Below, in pieces: positions 18,959 to 28,000 of a DNA stretch of 64,000 nt (position 1 is the stretch's first letter; every line of letters begins with the position of its first letter). Origin of the DNA: an uncultured Bacteroidales bacterium (GTDB lineage Bacteria; Bacteroidota; Bacteroidia; Bacteroidales; Bacteroidaceae); NCBI GenBank assembly GCA_937914945.1, contig CALGJF010000067.1, positions 1-64,000 of the forward strand, given 5' to 3'. The notes under the pieces were generated by a model. It worked only from the letters and a program-made list of their open reading frames with translations. It ran no database searches and was not told where the DNA came from. A program made the translations under genes and the position numbers.

Positions 18959-20626
18959 TTATCTGCGGAAGCATCTGCTCTCCACCACCCTGTCATCGTT
19001 GCCATATACTTTGAGCCAATAATAACCGGCAGGCAGACCCGCAACTATCACTCTGGTACTATAACGCCCCGAATAGAGACAACGGCCAAAAACATCGTAA
19101 ACGGCAAGGCGCATACCCCATGTACGAGGTTCGGGAAGAAGCAGTTCGAGAGGCGATGGAGCCGGACAGCTGCTTTCACAACTCCAAACGGCAGGCTCAC
19201 TCTCGCGGCCGTATGCATCGACCGCCGTTACAGCCAATGATACAGCGCTATTTGTACGGCACTCCCAAACAAACGATGTTTCGTCGGTGGTACACACGAG
19301 GTTATCTATATTTTCACAATCCATACTATCGCCAACAACCGCATACACATTATATTGCATTGCGGGATGCCCCTCGAGCGAGGGTACATGAGCCCATGCT
19401 ATATTAAAACTATCGCCCACTCTGCTCACCGTAAACGATGCCGGGGATTGCGGAGCAGGGGCATCGGCCCATGAGAGAGGAGGCACAAGAGCCGGCTTAT
19501 CATAAGCCAATAAATATACCGCCGATGCCGAGCTACTTTTCAGCACATGTTCTGCGCGGAACATTGCAGTGCCCGCCGTGCCTGCCGAACGCGATGTAAA
19601 CAGCTGGCGTTTTATCTCCATGGGCGACCAACCACCATACTCGGGCAGCACACGATATATACCTATGCCGGGGACTATGTGCCTGCCATGGGAATTCTCC
19701 TGCCAATCGAGCACAAAGGGGTAAAAATTGTTCCCCTTGAAATAGAGCATTGGGAAGAGAATATCCATATAACCGTCGCGCACCCAATTCTGCGCCTCTT
19801 GAAAGACCGCATCGTGAGCATTCCACCCCAAAGAGCTATACGATGTAAGGTCGTCGTATTTGCCAAGTGGCGCACAACTGACACGCACCCATGGCTTAAT
19901 ATTCTTTACCGTGGAATATACCCGCTTTGCTATATTTGTGATATTGGCACGACGCCAGTCGGCAACAGAGAGACCCTTGCCATAGGTGCGATGCAATTTC
20001 CCGTCGGGGTAACCTGCCGTGCGGTCGGGGTAACGTACATAATCGAGGTGGATGCCATCTACATTGTAGTTGGCGGTTATCTCCTGTACTATTCGGCATA
20101 TATAATCGGATGTGGCAGGATTGCCCGGCTCCATGTACCAGCTATCCTTGTAAAAGGTACACAGGTTGCGATGCGTGCGTGTGAGCGAGCGGGCACCCAT
20201 GCGCTTTATATGCTCCTTTTTGCCAAGTGGCAGGGTTACTATCCAAGCATGCAACTGCATTCCGCGTTTGTGGCACTCTTTTATGGCAAAGGCAAGGGGG
20301 TCGTAACCGGGATTCTTGCCCGATACACCTGTGAGCACATGGGAAAAGGGCTCTATTGCCGATGGATATATCACATCGCCGCGCACGCGGGTTTGCAACA
20401 ACACGGTGTTCACATTCAGTGCCTGCAACGAATCGAGGATATTCACAAGCTCGCGTTGCTGTGCAAGGGTGTCCGAAGGGGTTTTAATCAACTTTTTAGG
20501 CCAATCGAGGTTCTCTATCGTAGTGAGCCACACAGCCCTGTATTCGTATTTTGGAGAGGATATATTTTGTGCCATTGCCGCTGTCGATAACAGCAACAAA
20601 GCAACATACTTTATTAAATTTTGCAT
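18959..20626 (-). CDS. Secreted GHL10-type (DUF187) glycoside-hydrolase-like protein
   Basis: The 555-residue protein has a signal peptide (about 1-20, MAQ). Its core begins YEYRAVWLTTIENLDWP, the typical start of the GHL10/YngK-like TIM-barrel family, and continues with GIHLDYVRYP and MDILFPMLYFKG. A fibronectin-III-like module (about 385-475) and a C-terminal 'YDVFGRCLYSG...GLPAGYYWLKVYG' T9SS-type tail follow. Members of this family are thought to act on glycans, some possibly on peptidoglycan; the substrate is unknown here. I chose ATG 20626 rather than a GTG at 20647. A -7-like TATATTTGT at 20646-20654 suggests a very short leader. It is convergent with the MCE gene. Confidence 0.85.
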   Translation of the reverse strand: MQNLIKYVALLLLSTAAMAQNISSPKYEYRAVWLTTIENLDWPKKLIKTPSDTLAQQRELVNILDSLQALNVNTVLLQTRVRGDVIYPSAIEPFSHVLTGVSGKNPGYDPLAFAIKECHKRGMQLHAWIVTLPLGKKEHIKRMGARSLTRTHRNLCTFYKDSWYMEPGNPATSDYICRIVQEITANYNVDGIHLDYVRYPDRTAGYPDGKLHRTYGKGLSVADWRRANITNIAKRVYSTVKNIKPWVRVSCAPLGKYDDLTSYSSLGWNAHDAVFQEAQNWVRDGYMDILFPMLYFKGNNFYPFVLDWQENSHGRHIVPGIGIYRVLPEYGGWSPMEIKRQLFTSRSAGTAGTAMFRAEHVLKSSSASAVYLLAYDKPALVPPLSWADAPAPQSPASFTVSRVGDSFNIAWAHVPSLEGHPAMQYNVYAVVGDSMDCENIDNLVCTTDETSFVWECRTNSAVSLAVTAVDAYGRESEPAVWSCESSCPAPSPLELLLPEPRTWGMRLAVYDVFGRCLYSGRYSTRVIVAGLPAGYYWLKVYGNDDRVVESRCFRR

Positions 20627-20698
20627 CGCTGAAATAAAAAATATCACAAATATAATCTTTTTACATCGCTTTTATAGATATTTTTCCCGATTATTTTG

Positions 20699-20707
20699 TA
20701 TTTTTGC
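20699..20707 (+). promoter_or_regulatory. -7 promoter element of nifJ
   Basis: TATTTTTGC matches the consensus exactly. Transcription would start near 20714, leaving a leader of about 118 bases before the ATG at 20832. Confidence 0.55.
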
Positions 20708-20831
20708 ATGAATTATGTGTGTCATTGGTGCGCAAGATTATTTACCACCGTGGCAACCATAATCAAGGGCCCTCAACAAGCCCGCACAGACAGAGAAAAA
20801 CAATATTATTTTCATAAAATTTAATTGCACT

Positions 20832-23800
20832 ATGACAAAAGCAAAGAAATTTATCACTTGTGACGGAAACCAGGCCGCAGCACACATTGCGTACATGTTT
20901 TCCGAGGTAGCAGCCATCTACCCCATCACACCCTCGTCAACCATGGCAGAGTATGTGGATGAGTGGGCTGCTCAGGGCCGTAAGAATCTCTTCGGCGAGA
21001 CAGTTTTGGTACAGGAAATGCAGTCAGAGGGCGGTGCAGCCGGTGCTGTTCACGGTTCATTGCAGGCCGGAGCACTCACAACTACATTTACAGCTTCTCA
21101 GGGATTGCTGCTCATGATTCCCAACATGTATAAGATTGCGGGCGAGATGCTCCCCAGCGTGTTCCACGTATCGGCACGTTCATTGGCAGGCAGCTCGCTC
21201 TGTATCTTTGGCGACCACATGGATGTCATGGCTTGTCGCCAAACAGGTTTTGCGATGTTGGCAGAAGGCTCGGTACAGGAGGTTATGGACCTTGCAGCCG
21301 TTGCTCACCTTTCAACAATCAAAAGCCGCATACCCTTCTTGAACTTCTTCGATGGCTTCCGCACATCGCACGAGATTCAGAAGATTGAGCTATTGGAGCA
21401 GGAGGATATTGCACCCCTTGTTGATTGGAACAGCATCCAGCAGTTCCGCGACGCTGCTTTGAGCCCCTCTTCACCCGTTGTTCGCGGTACAGCCGAGAAC
21501 CCCGAGACATTCTTCGCTCACAAAGAGGTTGTCAACAAATTCTACGATGCAGTGCCCGATATCGTTGCCGAGTACATGAATCAGATTTCGGCAATCACAG
21601 GCCGCAAATATGCTCCCTTTACATACTACGGTGCCGAGGATGCAGACCGCGTAATCGTGGTTATGGGTTCGGCAACAGAGGCTGCAAAAGAGGCTATCGA
21701 CTACTTGATGGCAAAAGGCGAGAAGGTGGGCCTTATCAGCGTACACCTCTATCGTCCTTTCTCACTCAAATATCTTGCAGCAGTTACTCCCAAGACCGTT
21801 AAGCGCATAGCCGTTCTCGACCGTACAAAAGAGCCCGGTAGCAATGGTGAGCCTCTCTATCTTGATGTTGTCGAGGCATTCTCAAGCAGCGAGGAGTTAA
21901 AGGCAATCAACCCCACTATTGTAGGTGGCCGTTTCGGTATCGGTTCATGCGACACCACTCCCGCGATTATCATGTCAATCTACGAGAACCTTGCATTGCC
22001 CACACCCAAGAACCACTTTACAGTAGGTATCGAGGACGACGTAACATTTACCTCACTCCCCAAGAAAGAGGAGATTGCCGTTGTTGATGGTATGTTCGAG
22101 GCTAAATTCTATGGTCTTGGTGCAGATGGTACCGTTGGTGCTAACAAGAACTCAATCAAGATTATCGGTGAGAACACCGACAAGCACTGCCAGGCATATT
22201 TCTCTTACGACTCAAAGAAATCGGGTGGTTTCACATGCTCGCACTTGCGTTTTGGCGATAAACCCATCCGTTCTACATACTTGGTAAATACACCTAACTT
22301 TGTGGCTTGCCACGTACAGGCATACTTGCGCATGTACGATGTTATCCGCGGCTTGCAGAAGGGCGGTACATTCCTTTTGAACACCGTATGGGATGGCGAG
22401 GAGCTTGTTAAGAACCTCCCCAACGATATCAAGAGATATTTCGCCGAGAACGACATCACCGTTTACTATATAAACGCAACAAAGATTGCACAGGAGATTG
22501 GCTTGGGCAACCGCACAAATACAATTTTGCAGAGTGCATTCTTCCGCATCACAGAGGTTATCCCCGTTGACCTTGCTATCGAGCAGATGAAGAAGTTCAT
22601 TGTTAAGTCTTATGGCAAGAAGGGCCAGGATGTTGTCGATAAGAACAACGCAGCCGTTGAGCGCGGTGGCGAGTACAAGCAGCTTGTAGTTGATGCAGCT
22701 TGGGCAAACCTCCCCGCCGATGTTGAGGAGACAAGAGACGAGCCCGAGTTCATCACAAACATCGTTCGCCCCATCAATGCACAGAAAGGCGACAGCCTCC
22801 CCGTTTCGGCTTACTTGCAGATTGCTGACGGTACATGGCCTGTCGGCACATCGGCATATGAGAAACGTGGTGTGAGCGCATTCGTTCCCAAATGGGACGC
22901 TGAAAAATGTATTCAGTGTAACCGTTGTTCATACGTTTGCCCCCACGGCTGTATCCGTCCCTTCGTAATGGACGAGAACGAGGCAGCCGGCCTCAACGCT
23001 CCCAAGATTGAGATGAAGGCTCCCGCTGCACTCAAAGGCATGCAGTTCCGTATTCAGGTGAGTGTACTCGACTGCTTGGGTTGCGGTAACTGTGTGGATA
23101 TCTGTCCCGGTAACCCCAAACTCGGTGGTTCGGCACTCTCAATGGTCTCTTTGGAAGAGGAGAGAGCAGAGGCTGCAAATTGGGATTACTGCGTTAAGAA
23201 CGTAAAGAGCAAGCAGCACCTTGTTGATGTTAAGAGCAATCCCAAGAACTCACAGTTCGCAACACCTTTGTTCCAATTCTCGGGTGCTTGCTCGGGTTGC
23301 GGTGAGACTCCTTATGTAAAATTGCTTACACAGTTGTTCGGCGACCGTCAGATTGTTGCCAACGCAACAGGTTGTTCTTCAATCTACACAGCATCGGTTC
23401 CCTCTACCCCCTACTGCACAAACGAGAAGGGCGAAGGACCCGCATGGGCAAACTCACTCTTCGAGGACTTCTGCGAATTTGGTCTTGGTATGAAGCTTGC
23501 CGAAAACAAGATGCGCGCACGCCTGACCGACCTCTTTGGCAAGGTATTGGAGTGCGAGGCTTGCAGCGAGGAGCTCAAAGGCCTTGCTCAGCAGTGGCTC
23601 GACAACAAAGAGGATGGCGAGGTTACAAAGAGCATCGCTCCTGCTATCATTGCAGCTTGTGAGGCATGCACTTGCGACAGCTGCAAGCAGATTCTTGCCA
23701 TCAAGCAGTACATTGTGAAACGTTCACAGTGGATTATCGGTGGCGACGGTGCTTCATACGATATCGGTTACGGTGGTCTCGACCACGTTATCGCATCGGG

Positions 23801-24389
23801 CGAGGATATCAACATCTTGGTACTCGACACAGAGGTTTACTCTAACACCGGTGGACAGGCTTCAAAATCTACTCCTCTTGGTGCTATCGCAAAATTTGCG
23901 GCAGCAGGTAAACGCATACGCAAGAAAGACCTCGGTATGATTGCAACAACCTATGGTTATGTATACGTTGCACAGATTGCAATGGGCGCAAGCTACGACC
24001 AGTGCTTGAAGGCTATCCGCGAGGCTGAGGCTTACCCCGGTCCTTCATTGGTTATCGCATACGCTCCCTGTATCAACCACGGTATCAAGAGAGGTATGGG
24101 TAAAGCACAGGCAGAGCAGAATGCAGCCGTTGAGTGCGGTTACTGGCACTTGTGGCGTTACAACCCCGCTCTCGAAGATGAGGGCAAGAACCCCTTCACA
24201 CTCGACAGCAAAGAGCCCCAATGGGATAAGTTCCAGAGCTTCTTGCAGGGCGAGGTGCGCTATGCTTCACTTGCAAAACAATTCCCCGCTGAGGCACAGG
24301 AGTTGTTCGATGCAGCAGAGGGCATGGCAAAGAAACGCTACTCAAGCTACCAGCGTATGGCTAAACTCGATTGGGGCAAAGAGGAGTAA
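20832..24389 (+). CDS. nifJ: Pyruvate:ferredoxin (flavodoxin) oxidoreductase
   Basis: The homodimeric enzyme decarboxylates pyruvate to acetyl-CoA and reduces ferredoxin, the central anaerobic step of energy metabolism. The 1185-residue chain has all fused domains in order: the TPP-pyrimidine domain with YPITPSS, domain II/III, the gamma domain, an insert with two [4Fe-4S] motifs (CIQCNRCSYVCPHGC and CLGCGNCVDICPGNP, about 697-760), a third cluster set (CSGCGE and later Cys), and the TPP-diphosphate domain (GDGASYDIGYGG...NTGGQASKS). Length is normal. It is monocistronic, with a strong terminator. Confidence 0.97.
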   Translation: MTKAKKFITCDGNQAAAHIAYMFSEVAAIYPITPSSTMAEYVDEWAAQGRKNLFGETVLVQEMQSEGGAAGAVHGSLQAGALTTTFTASQGLLLMIPNMYKIAGEMLPSVFHVSARSLAGSSLCIFGDHMDVMACRQTGFAMLAEGSVQEVMDLAAVAHLSTIKSRIPFLNFFDGFRTSHEIQKIELLEQEDIAPLVDWNSIQQFRDAALSPSSPVVRGTAENPETFFAHKEVVNKFYDAVPDIVAEYMNQISAITGRKYAPFTYYGAEDADRVIVVMGSATEAAKEAIDYLMAKGEKVGLISVHLYRPFSLKYLAAVTPKTVKRIAVLDRTKEPGSNGEPLYLDVVEAFSSSEELKAINPTIVGGRFGIGSCDTTPAIIMSIYENLALPTPKNHFTVGIEDDVTFTSLPKKEEIAVVDGMFEAKFYGLGADGTVGANKNSIKIIGENTDKHCQAYFSYDSKKSGGFTCSHLRFGDKPIRSTYLVNTPNFVACHVQAYLRMYDVIRGLQKGGTFLLNTVWDGEELVKNLPNDIKRYFAENDITVYYINATKIAQEIGLGNRTNTILQSAFFRITEVIPVDLAIEQMKKFIVKSYGKKGQDVVDKNNAAVERGGEYKQLVVDAAWANLPADVEETRDEPEFITNIVRPINAQKGDSLPVSAYLQIADGTWPVGTSAYEKRGVSAFVPKWDAEKCIQCNRCSYVCPHGCIRPFVMDENEAAGLNAPKIEMKAPAALKGMQFRIQVSVLDCLGCGNCVDICPGNPKLGGSALSMVSLEEERAEAANWDYCVKNVKSKQHLVDVKSNPKNSQFATPLFQFSGACSGCGETPYVKLLTQLFGDRQIVANATGCSSIYTASVPSTPYCTNEKGEGPAWANSLFEDFCEFGLGMKLAENKMRARLTDLFGKVLECEACSEELKGLAQQWLDNKEDGEVTKSIAPAIIAACEACTCDSCKQILAIKQYIVKRSQWIIGGDGASYDIGYGGLDHVIASGEDINILVLDTEVYSNTGGQASKSTPLGAIAKFAAAGKRIRKKDLGMIATTYGYVYVAQIAMGASYDQCLKAIREAEAYPGPSLVIAYAPCINHGIKRGMGKAQAEQNAAVECGYWHLWRYNPALEDEGKNPFTLDSKEPQWDKFQSFLQGEVRYASLAKQFPAEAQELFDAAEGMAKKRYSSYQRMAKLDWGKEE

Positions 24390-24413
24390 TCCCCTTCCCT
24401 GACCGAAATATAT

Positions 24414-24455
24414 AAAAAGTATCCTTGCAATCGGCCGATTGCAAGGATACTTTTT
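24414..24455 (+). terminator. Perfect palindromic terminator after nifJ
   Basis: Two 21-base arms (24414-24434 and 24435-24455) are exact reverse complements. They give a GC-rich hairpin flanked by A-run and T-run, 25 bases after the nifJ stop. It would work in both directions. Confidence 0.9.
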
Positions 24456-24547
24456 TATATACCCGCAAGAACCAACAAGGGAGCAATGCTGTTATTTAAT
24501 GCGAAGGAGAACCATTAACATGCATTATTAACTATAAATTTAATAAT

Positions 24548-26002
24548 ATGTCTTCTACATTAACTAAAAGCGTAAAATTGGGAGTGGCTACGCTTGCCAT
24601 CATGAACGTAACCGCAGTGGTATCGCTACGCGGACTCCCTGCCGAGGCTGAATATGGCGTGAGCTCGGCATTCTATTATCTGTTTGCCGCCATTGTATTC
24701 CTTATCCCCACATCGTTTGTTGCTGCGGAGCTTGCAGCTATGTTCCAGGACAAGCAAGGCGGTGTGTTCCGTTGGGTGGGCGAAGCCTTCGGCAAGCGCA
24801 TGGGATTCCTTGCAATATGGTTGCAATGGGTTGAGAGCACTATATGGTACCCTACCGTATTGACCTTTGGTGCAGTGTCGCTTGCATTCATTGGCAGCAA
24901 CGACGCAAAGGATATGGAGCTTGCATCAAACAAATTCTACACACTTGTGGTGGTGCTTGTAATCTATTGGGTTGCCACATATATCTCCCTCAAAGGATTG
25001 GATTGGGTGAGCAAGGTGGCAAAGATTGGCGGTCTCGTGGGAACCATTATACCGGCATTTCTGCTGATGATTCTCGCTGTAATGTATCTGGCATCGGGTG
25101 GCACATCGCAAATGGATTTCGGTGGCAGTTTCTTCCCCGATATAACCAAGTTCGACAATCTGGTACTTGCATCAGGTATTTTTCTGTTCTATGCTGGTAT
25201 GGAGATGACCGGTATTCATGTTAAGGATATGAACAACCCCGCCAAAGAGTATCCAAAAGCAGTATTCATGGGTGCAATAATCACTGTACTTATCTTTGTA
25301 CTCGGAACATTCTCGCTTGGAATTATTATACCGCAGAAGGATATTAACCTAACCCAAAGCCTGCTTGTGGGATTCGATAACTATTTTGCCTACATCCATG
25401 CATCGTGGTTGTCGCCCATTATTGCCATTGCACTTGCCTTTGGTGTGCTTGCCGGCGTGCTCACATGGGTATCGGGCCCCTCAAAAGGTATTTTTGCCGT
25501 GGGAAAAGCGGGCTATCTGCCACCGTTCATGCAAAAGGCCAACAAGCTTGGGGTACAAAAGAATATATTGCTTATACAGGGCGGTGCTGTTACCATTTTG
25601 AGCCTGTTGTTTGTTATTATGCCATCGGTGCAGAGTTTCTATCAAATACTATCGCAGCTCACAGTGTTGCTCTATCTTATAATGTACCTGTTGATGTTTG
25701 CCGCTGCAATATATTTGAGATACAGCATGAAGGATGCGCCACGCCCGTTCCGCTTGGGCAGCAAAGGCAACTGCGTTATGTGGATTGTGAGCGGCATGGG
25801 ATTCTTGGGCAGTTTACTTGCCTTTGTACTCAGTTTCATTCCACCCGCGCAGATTTCGGTGGGTAGCAATGCAGTGTGGTACTCGGTGCTTGTTATTGGA
25901 TGTATTGTTGTGGTGGTTGCTCCTTTTATAATATATGCAATGCGCAAGCCAAGCTGGGTGGACAAGAACTCGCAGTTTGAGCCGTTTCACTTTGATAAGT
26001 AA
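24548..26002 (+). CDS. APC-superfamily amino-acid antiporter, GadC-like
   Basis: The 484-residue integral membrane protein has about 12 predicted hydrophobic helices and starts with an APC-type segment (LGVATLAIMNVTAVVSLRGLP). The pattern FVAAELAAMFQDKQGGVFRWVGEAFG and WVESTIWYPTVLTFG is typical of the glutamate:GABA antiporter group. GadC exchanges external glutamate for GABA to resist acid. No glutamate decarboxylase gene is adjacent, so the substrate pair is an inference from similarity. It is a single-gene unit between two strong terminators. Confidence 0.82.
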   Translation: MSSTLTKSVKLGVATLAIMNVTAVVSLRGLPAEAEYGVSSAFYYLFAAIVFLIPTSFVAAELAAMFQDKQGGVFRWVGEAFGKRMGFLAIWLQWVESTIWYPTVLTFGAVSLAFIGSNDAKDMELASNKFYTLVVVLVIYWVATYISLKGLDWVSKVAKIGGLVGTIIPAFLLMILAVMYLASGGTSQMDFGGSFFPDITKFDNLVLASGIFLFYAGMEMTGIHVKDMNNPAKEYPKAVFMGAIITVLIFVLGTFSLGIIIPQKDINLTQSLLVGFDNYFAYIHASWLSPIIAIALAFGVLAGVLTWVSGPSKGIFAVGKAGYLPPFMQKANKLGVQKNILLIQGGAVTILSLLFVIMPSVQSFYQILSQLTVLLYLIMYLLMFAAAIYLRYSMKDAPRPFRLGSKGNCVMWIVSGMGFLGSLLAFVLSFIPPAQISVGSNAVWYSVLVIGCIVVVVAPFIIYAMRKPSWVDKNSQFEPFHFDK

Positions 26003-26005
26003 TTA

Positions 26006-26041
26006 ACAAAAGAGGCTGCTAATTTTAGCAGCCTCTTTTGT
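26006..26041. terminator. Bidirectional terminator between the GadC-like and ABC exporter genes
   Basis: Sixteen-base arms (26006-26021 and 26026-26041) are exact reverse complements around a short loop, A-rich on the left and T-rich on the right. It sits between two convergent genes and can serve both. Confidence 0.9.
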
Positions 26042-26063
26042 AGCAGGGTTTGAGATACTTTTG

Positions 26064-27899
26064 TTACGATAGCGATTGCATATCATTAAGTTTCTTGTAA
26101 TAGCCATCCTTGGCAAGGAGCTCCTCGTGTTTGCCACGCTCCACAATGCGCCCCTCGTGCAACACGCATATCTCATCGGCATGCTTGATGGTTGATAGAC
26201 GGTGAGCAATGGCAATGGTTGTGCGGTTCTTCATAAGATGCTCCAATGCATCCTGCACAAGACGCTCCGACTCGGTATCGAGTGCCGATGTAGCCTCATC
26301 GAGAATGAGCACAGGCGGGTTTTTAAGGATTGCACGGGCTATGCTCACGCGCTGGCGCTGGCCACCACTCAAACGGCCGCCCCTGTCGCCGATGTTTGTG
26401 TCGTAACCAAACTCCGTTGCCATTATGAATTCGTGGGCATTTGCTATTTTTGCAGCCTCAACAACCTGTTCCATGGTTGCATTCTCGCAACCAAACGCAA
26501 TATTATTAAAGAATGTATCGTTAAAGAGAATTGCCTCTTGATTTACATTACCTATTATTGAACGAAGGTCGTGCACACGGAAATCCTTTATATTAACACC
26601 GTCGATAAGCACCTCGCCCTGCTGCACATCGTGGTAGCGGGGAATCAAATCTACAAGTGTCGATTTACCCGAACCCGACTGACCCACAAGCGCTATTGTT
26701 TTGCCCTTGGGAATCTCAAGGCTCACATTGTGCAGCACCTCATGTGTATCGTAGCTGAAAGAGATATTCTTCAGTTCAATTTTATCCTTCAAGGTATCAA
26801 TCTTTGCGGGGTTTGCGGGTTCCTTTATGGGATTCTCGGCATTCATTATTTTATCGATACGTTCCAATGACGCAAGACCGCGTGGAATATTGTATCCTGC
26901 CTTTGAGAACTCTTTCAAGGGGTTTATGATGCTGTAAAGTATCACCATGTAGAAGATAAACGTGGGAGCATCTATGCGCGACGATTCATTGAGAATGAGC
27001 AAACCGCCGAACCACAAGACAAAGACTATGAGCACCGTACCCAGAAACTCACTCATGGGATGTGCCAGCGCCTGACGGGTGGACACCTTGCAACCCGAAT
27101 CGCGCACTCCCTTGCTGCTATTGGTAAAGCGTTTCTTCATCTGCTCCTCGGCTATAAAGGCTTTGATTATACGCAAGCCGCCCAAGCTCTCCTCGAGCTG
27201 CGACATGACGTTACTCCAACGCTCCTGCACCTCCAACGAGCGACGTTTCAGACGCTTACCCACGCGCCCCATAATCCAGCCCATACCCGGCAGAACAAGG
27301 ATGGTGAAGAGGGTGAGTTCCCAGCTTGTCATCAAAAGGGCGGCAAAATAGAGGATTATGAGAATGGGGTTTTTCATAAGAAGGTCGAGCGAACTTGTTA
27401 TGGAGTTCTCAACCTCATTTACATCGCCACTCATGCGGGCAATTATATCTCCCTTGCGCTCCTGCGAGAAGAATGCCAGAGGCAGGCTCATGATTTTTGA
27501 ATAGAGCATCACACGAATATCGTGTACCACACCTGTGCGCAAAGGTATCATAACCGCCGATGATGCAAAATAACAGCTGGTCTTAACGAGTGTCATCACA
27601 ATGAATGCCACACCGATAACCAACAGTGTAATCATGGCACCCTTTATGGCAATAAGCTGTGTTACATAGTAATAGAAATTGTTTACCGCTACATCCTTAA
27701 TGCCAGCGCTGCCCCACTCCATATATTCATACACCACATCGTGGGCACCCGTCTGGAACAGGATATCCAAAATTGGGATAAGAAGAGTAAATGAGAAGAT
27801 ATTGCTTATGGCAGATAGGATGTTGAGTATTATTGCCAAACCGACATATCTCTTATAGGGCATCACAAAGCGACGCATCATACTGAAAAATTCCTTCAT
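26064..27899 (-). CDS. MsbA-like ABC exporter (fused permease and ATPase)
   Basis: The 611-residue half-transporter has a six-helix ABC_membrane domain (about 15-330) and a nucleotide-binding domain (about 365-600) with Walker A GQSGSGKST, signature LSGGQRQR, Walker B LILDEATSALD and the switch His in AIAHRLST. It resembles lipid A/phospholipid flippases (MsbA) but could export another lipid or drug. A -7-like TACTTTTGT lies at 27927-27935 on the minus strand, just upstream. It probably functions as a homodimer in the inner membrane. Confidence 0.88.
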   Translation of the reverse strand: MKEFFSMMRRFVMPYKRYVGLAIILNILSAISNIFSFTLLIPILDILFQTGAHDVVYEYMEWGSAGIKDVAVNNFYYYVTQLIAIKGAMITLLVIGVAFIVMTLVKTSCYFASSAVMIPLRTGVVHDIRVMLYSKIMSLPLAFFSQERKGDIIARMSGDVNEVENSITSSLDLLMKNPILIILYFAALLMTSWELTLFTILVLPGMGWIMGRVGKRLKRRSLEVQERWSNVMSQLEESLGGLRIIKAFIAEEQMKKRFTNSSKGVRDSGCKVSTRQALAHPMSEFLGTVLIVFVLWFGGLLILNESSRIDAPTFIFYMVILYSIINPLKEFSKAGYNIPRGLASLERIDKIMNAENPIKEPANPAKIDTLKDKIELKNISFSYDTHEVLHNVSLEIPKGKTIALVGQSGSGKSTLVDLIPRYHDVQQGEVLIDGVNIKDFRVHDLRSIIGNVNQEAILFNDTFFNNIAFGCENATMEQVVEAAKIANAHEFIMATEFGYDTNIGDRGGRLSGGQRQRVSIARAILKNPPVLILDEATSALDTESERLVQDALEHLMKNRTTIAIAHRLSTIKHADEICVLHEGRIVERGKHEELLAKDGYYKKLNDMQSLS

Positions 27900-28000
27900 A
27901 GTAACGGGAGTTTATTTGTATTTGCCACAAAAGTAACCAAAAATCTTTTTAGTATAAAAGAAATAACTGCAATATTGCCTTAAAAACCACAATTAACACA

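Noticed and set aside
19547..20590. Open frame of 347 codons on the plus strand
   Set aside because: It is antisense to the GHL10-type gene, whose signal peptide and family motifs are clear; the plus-strand product has no family features.
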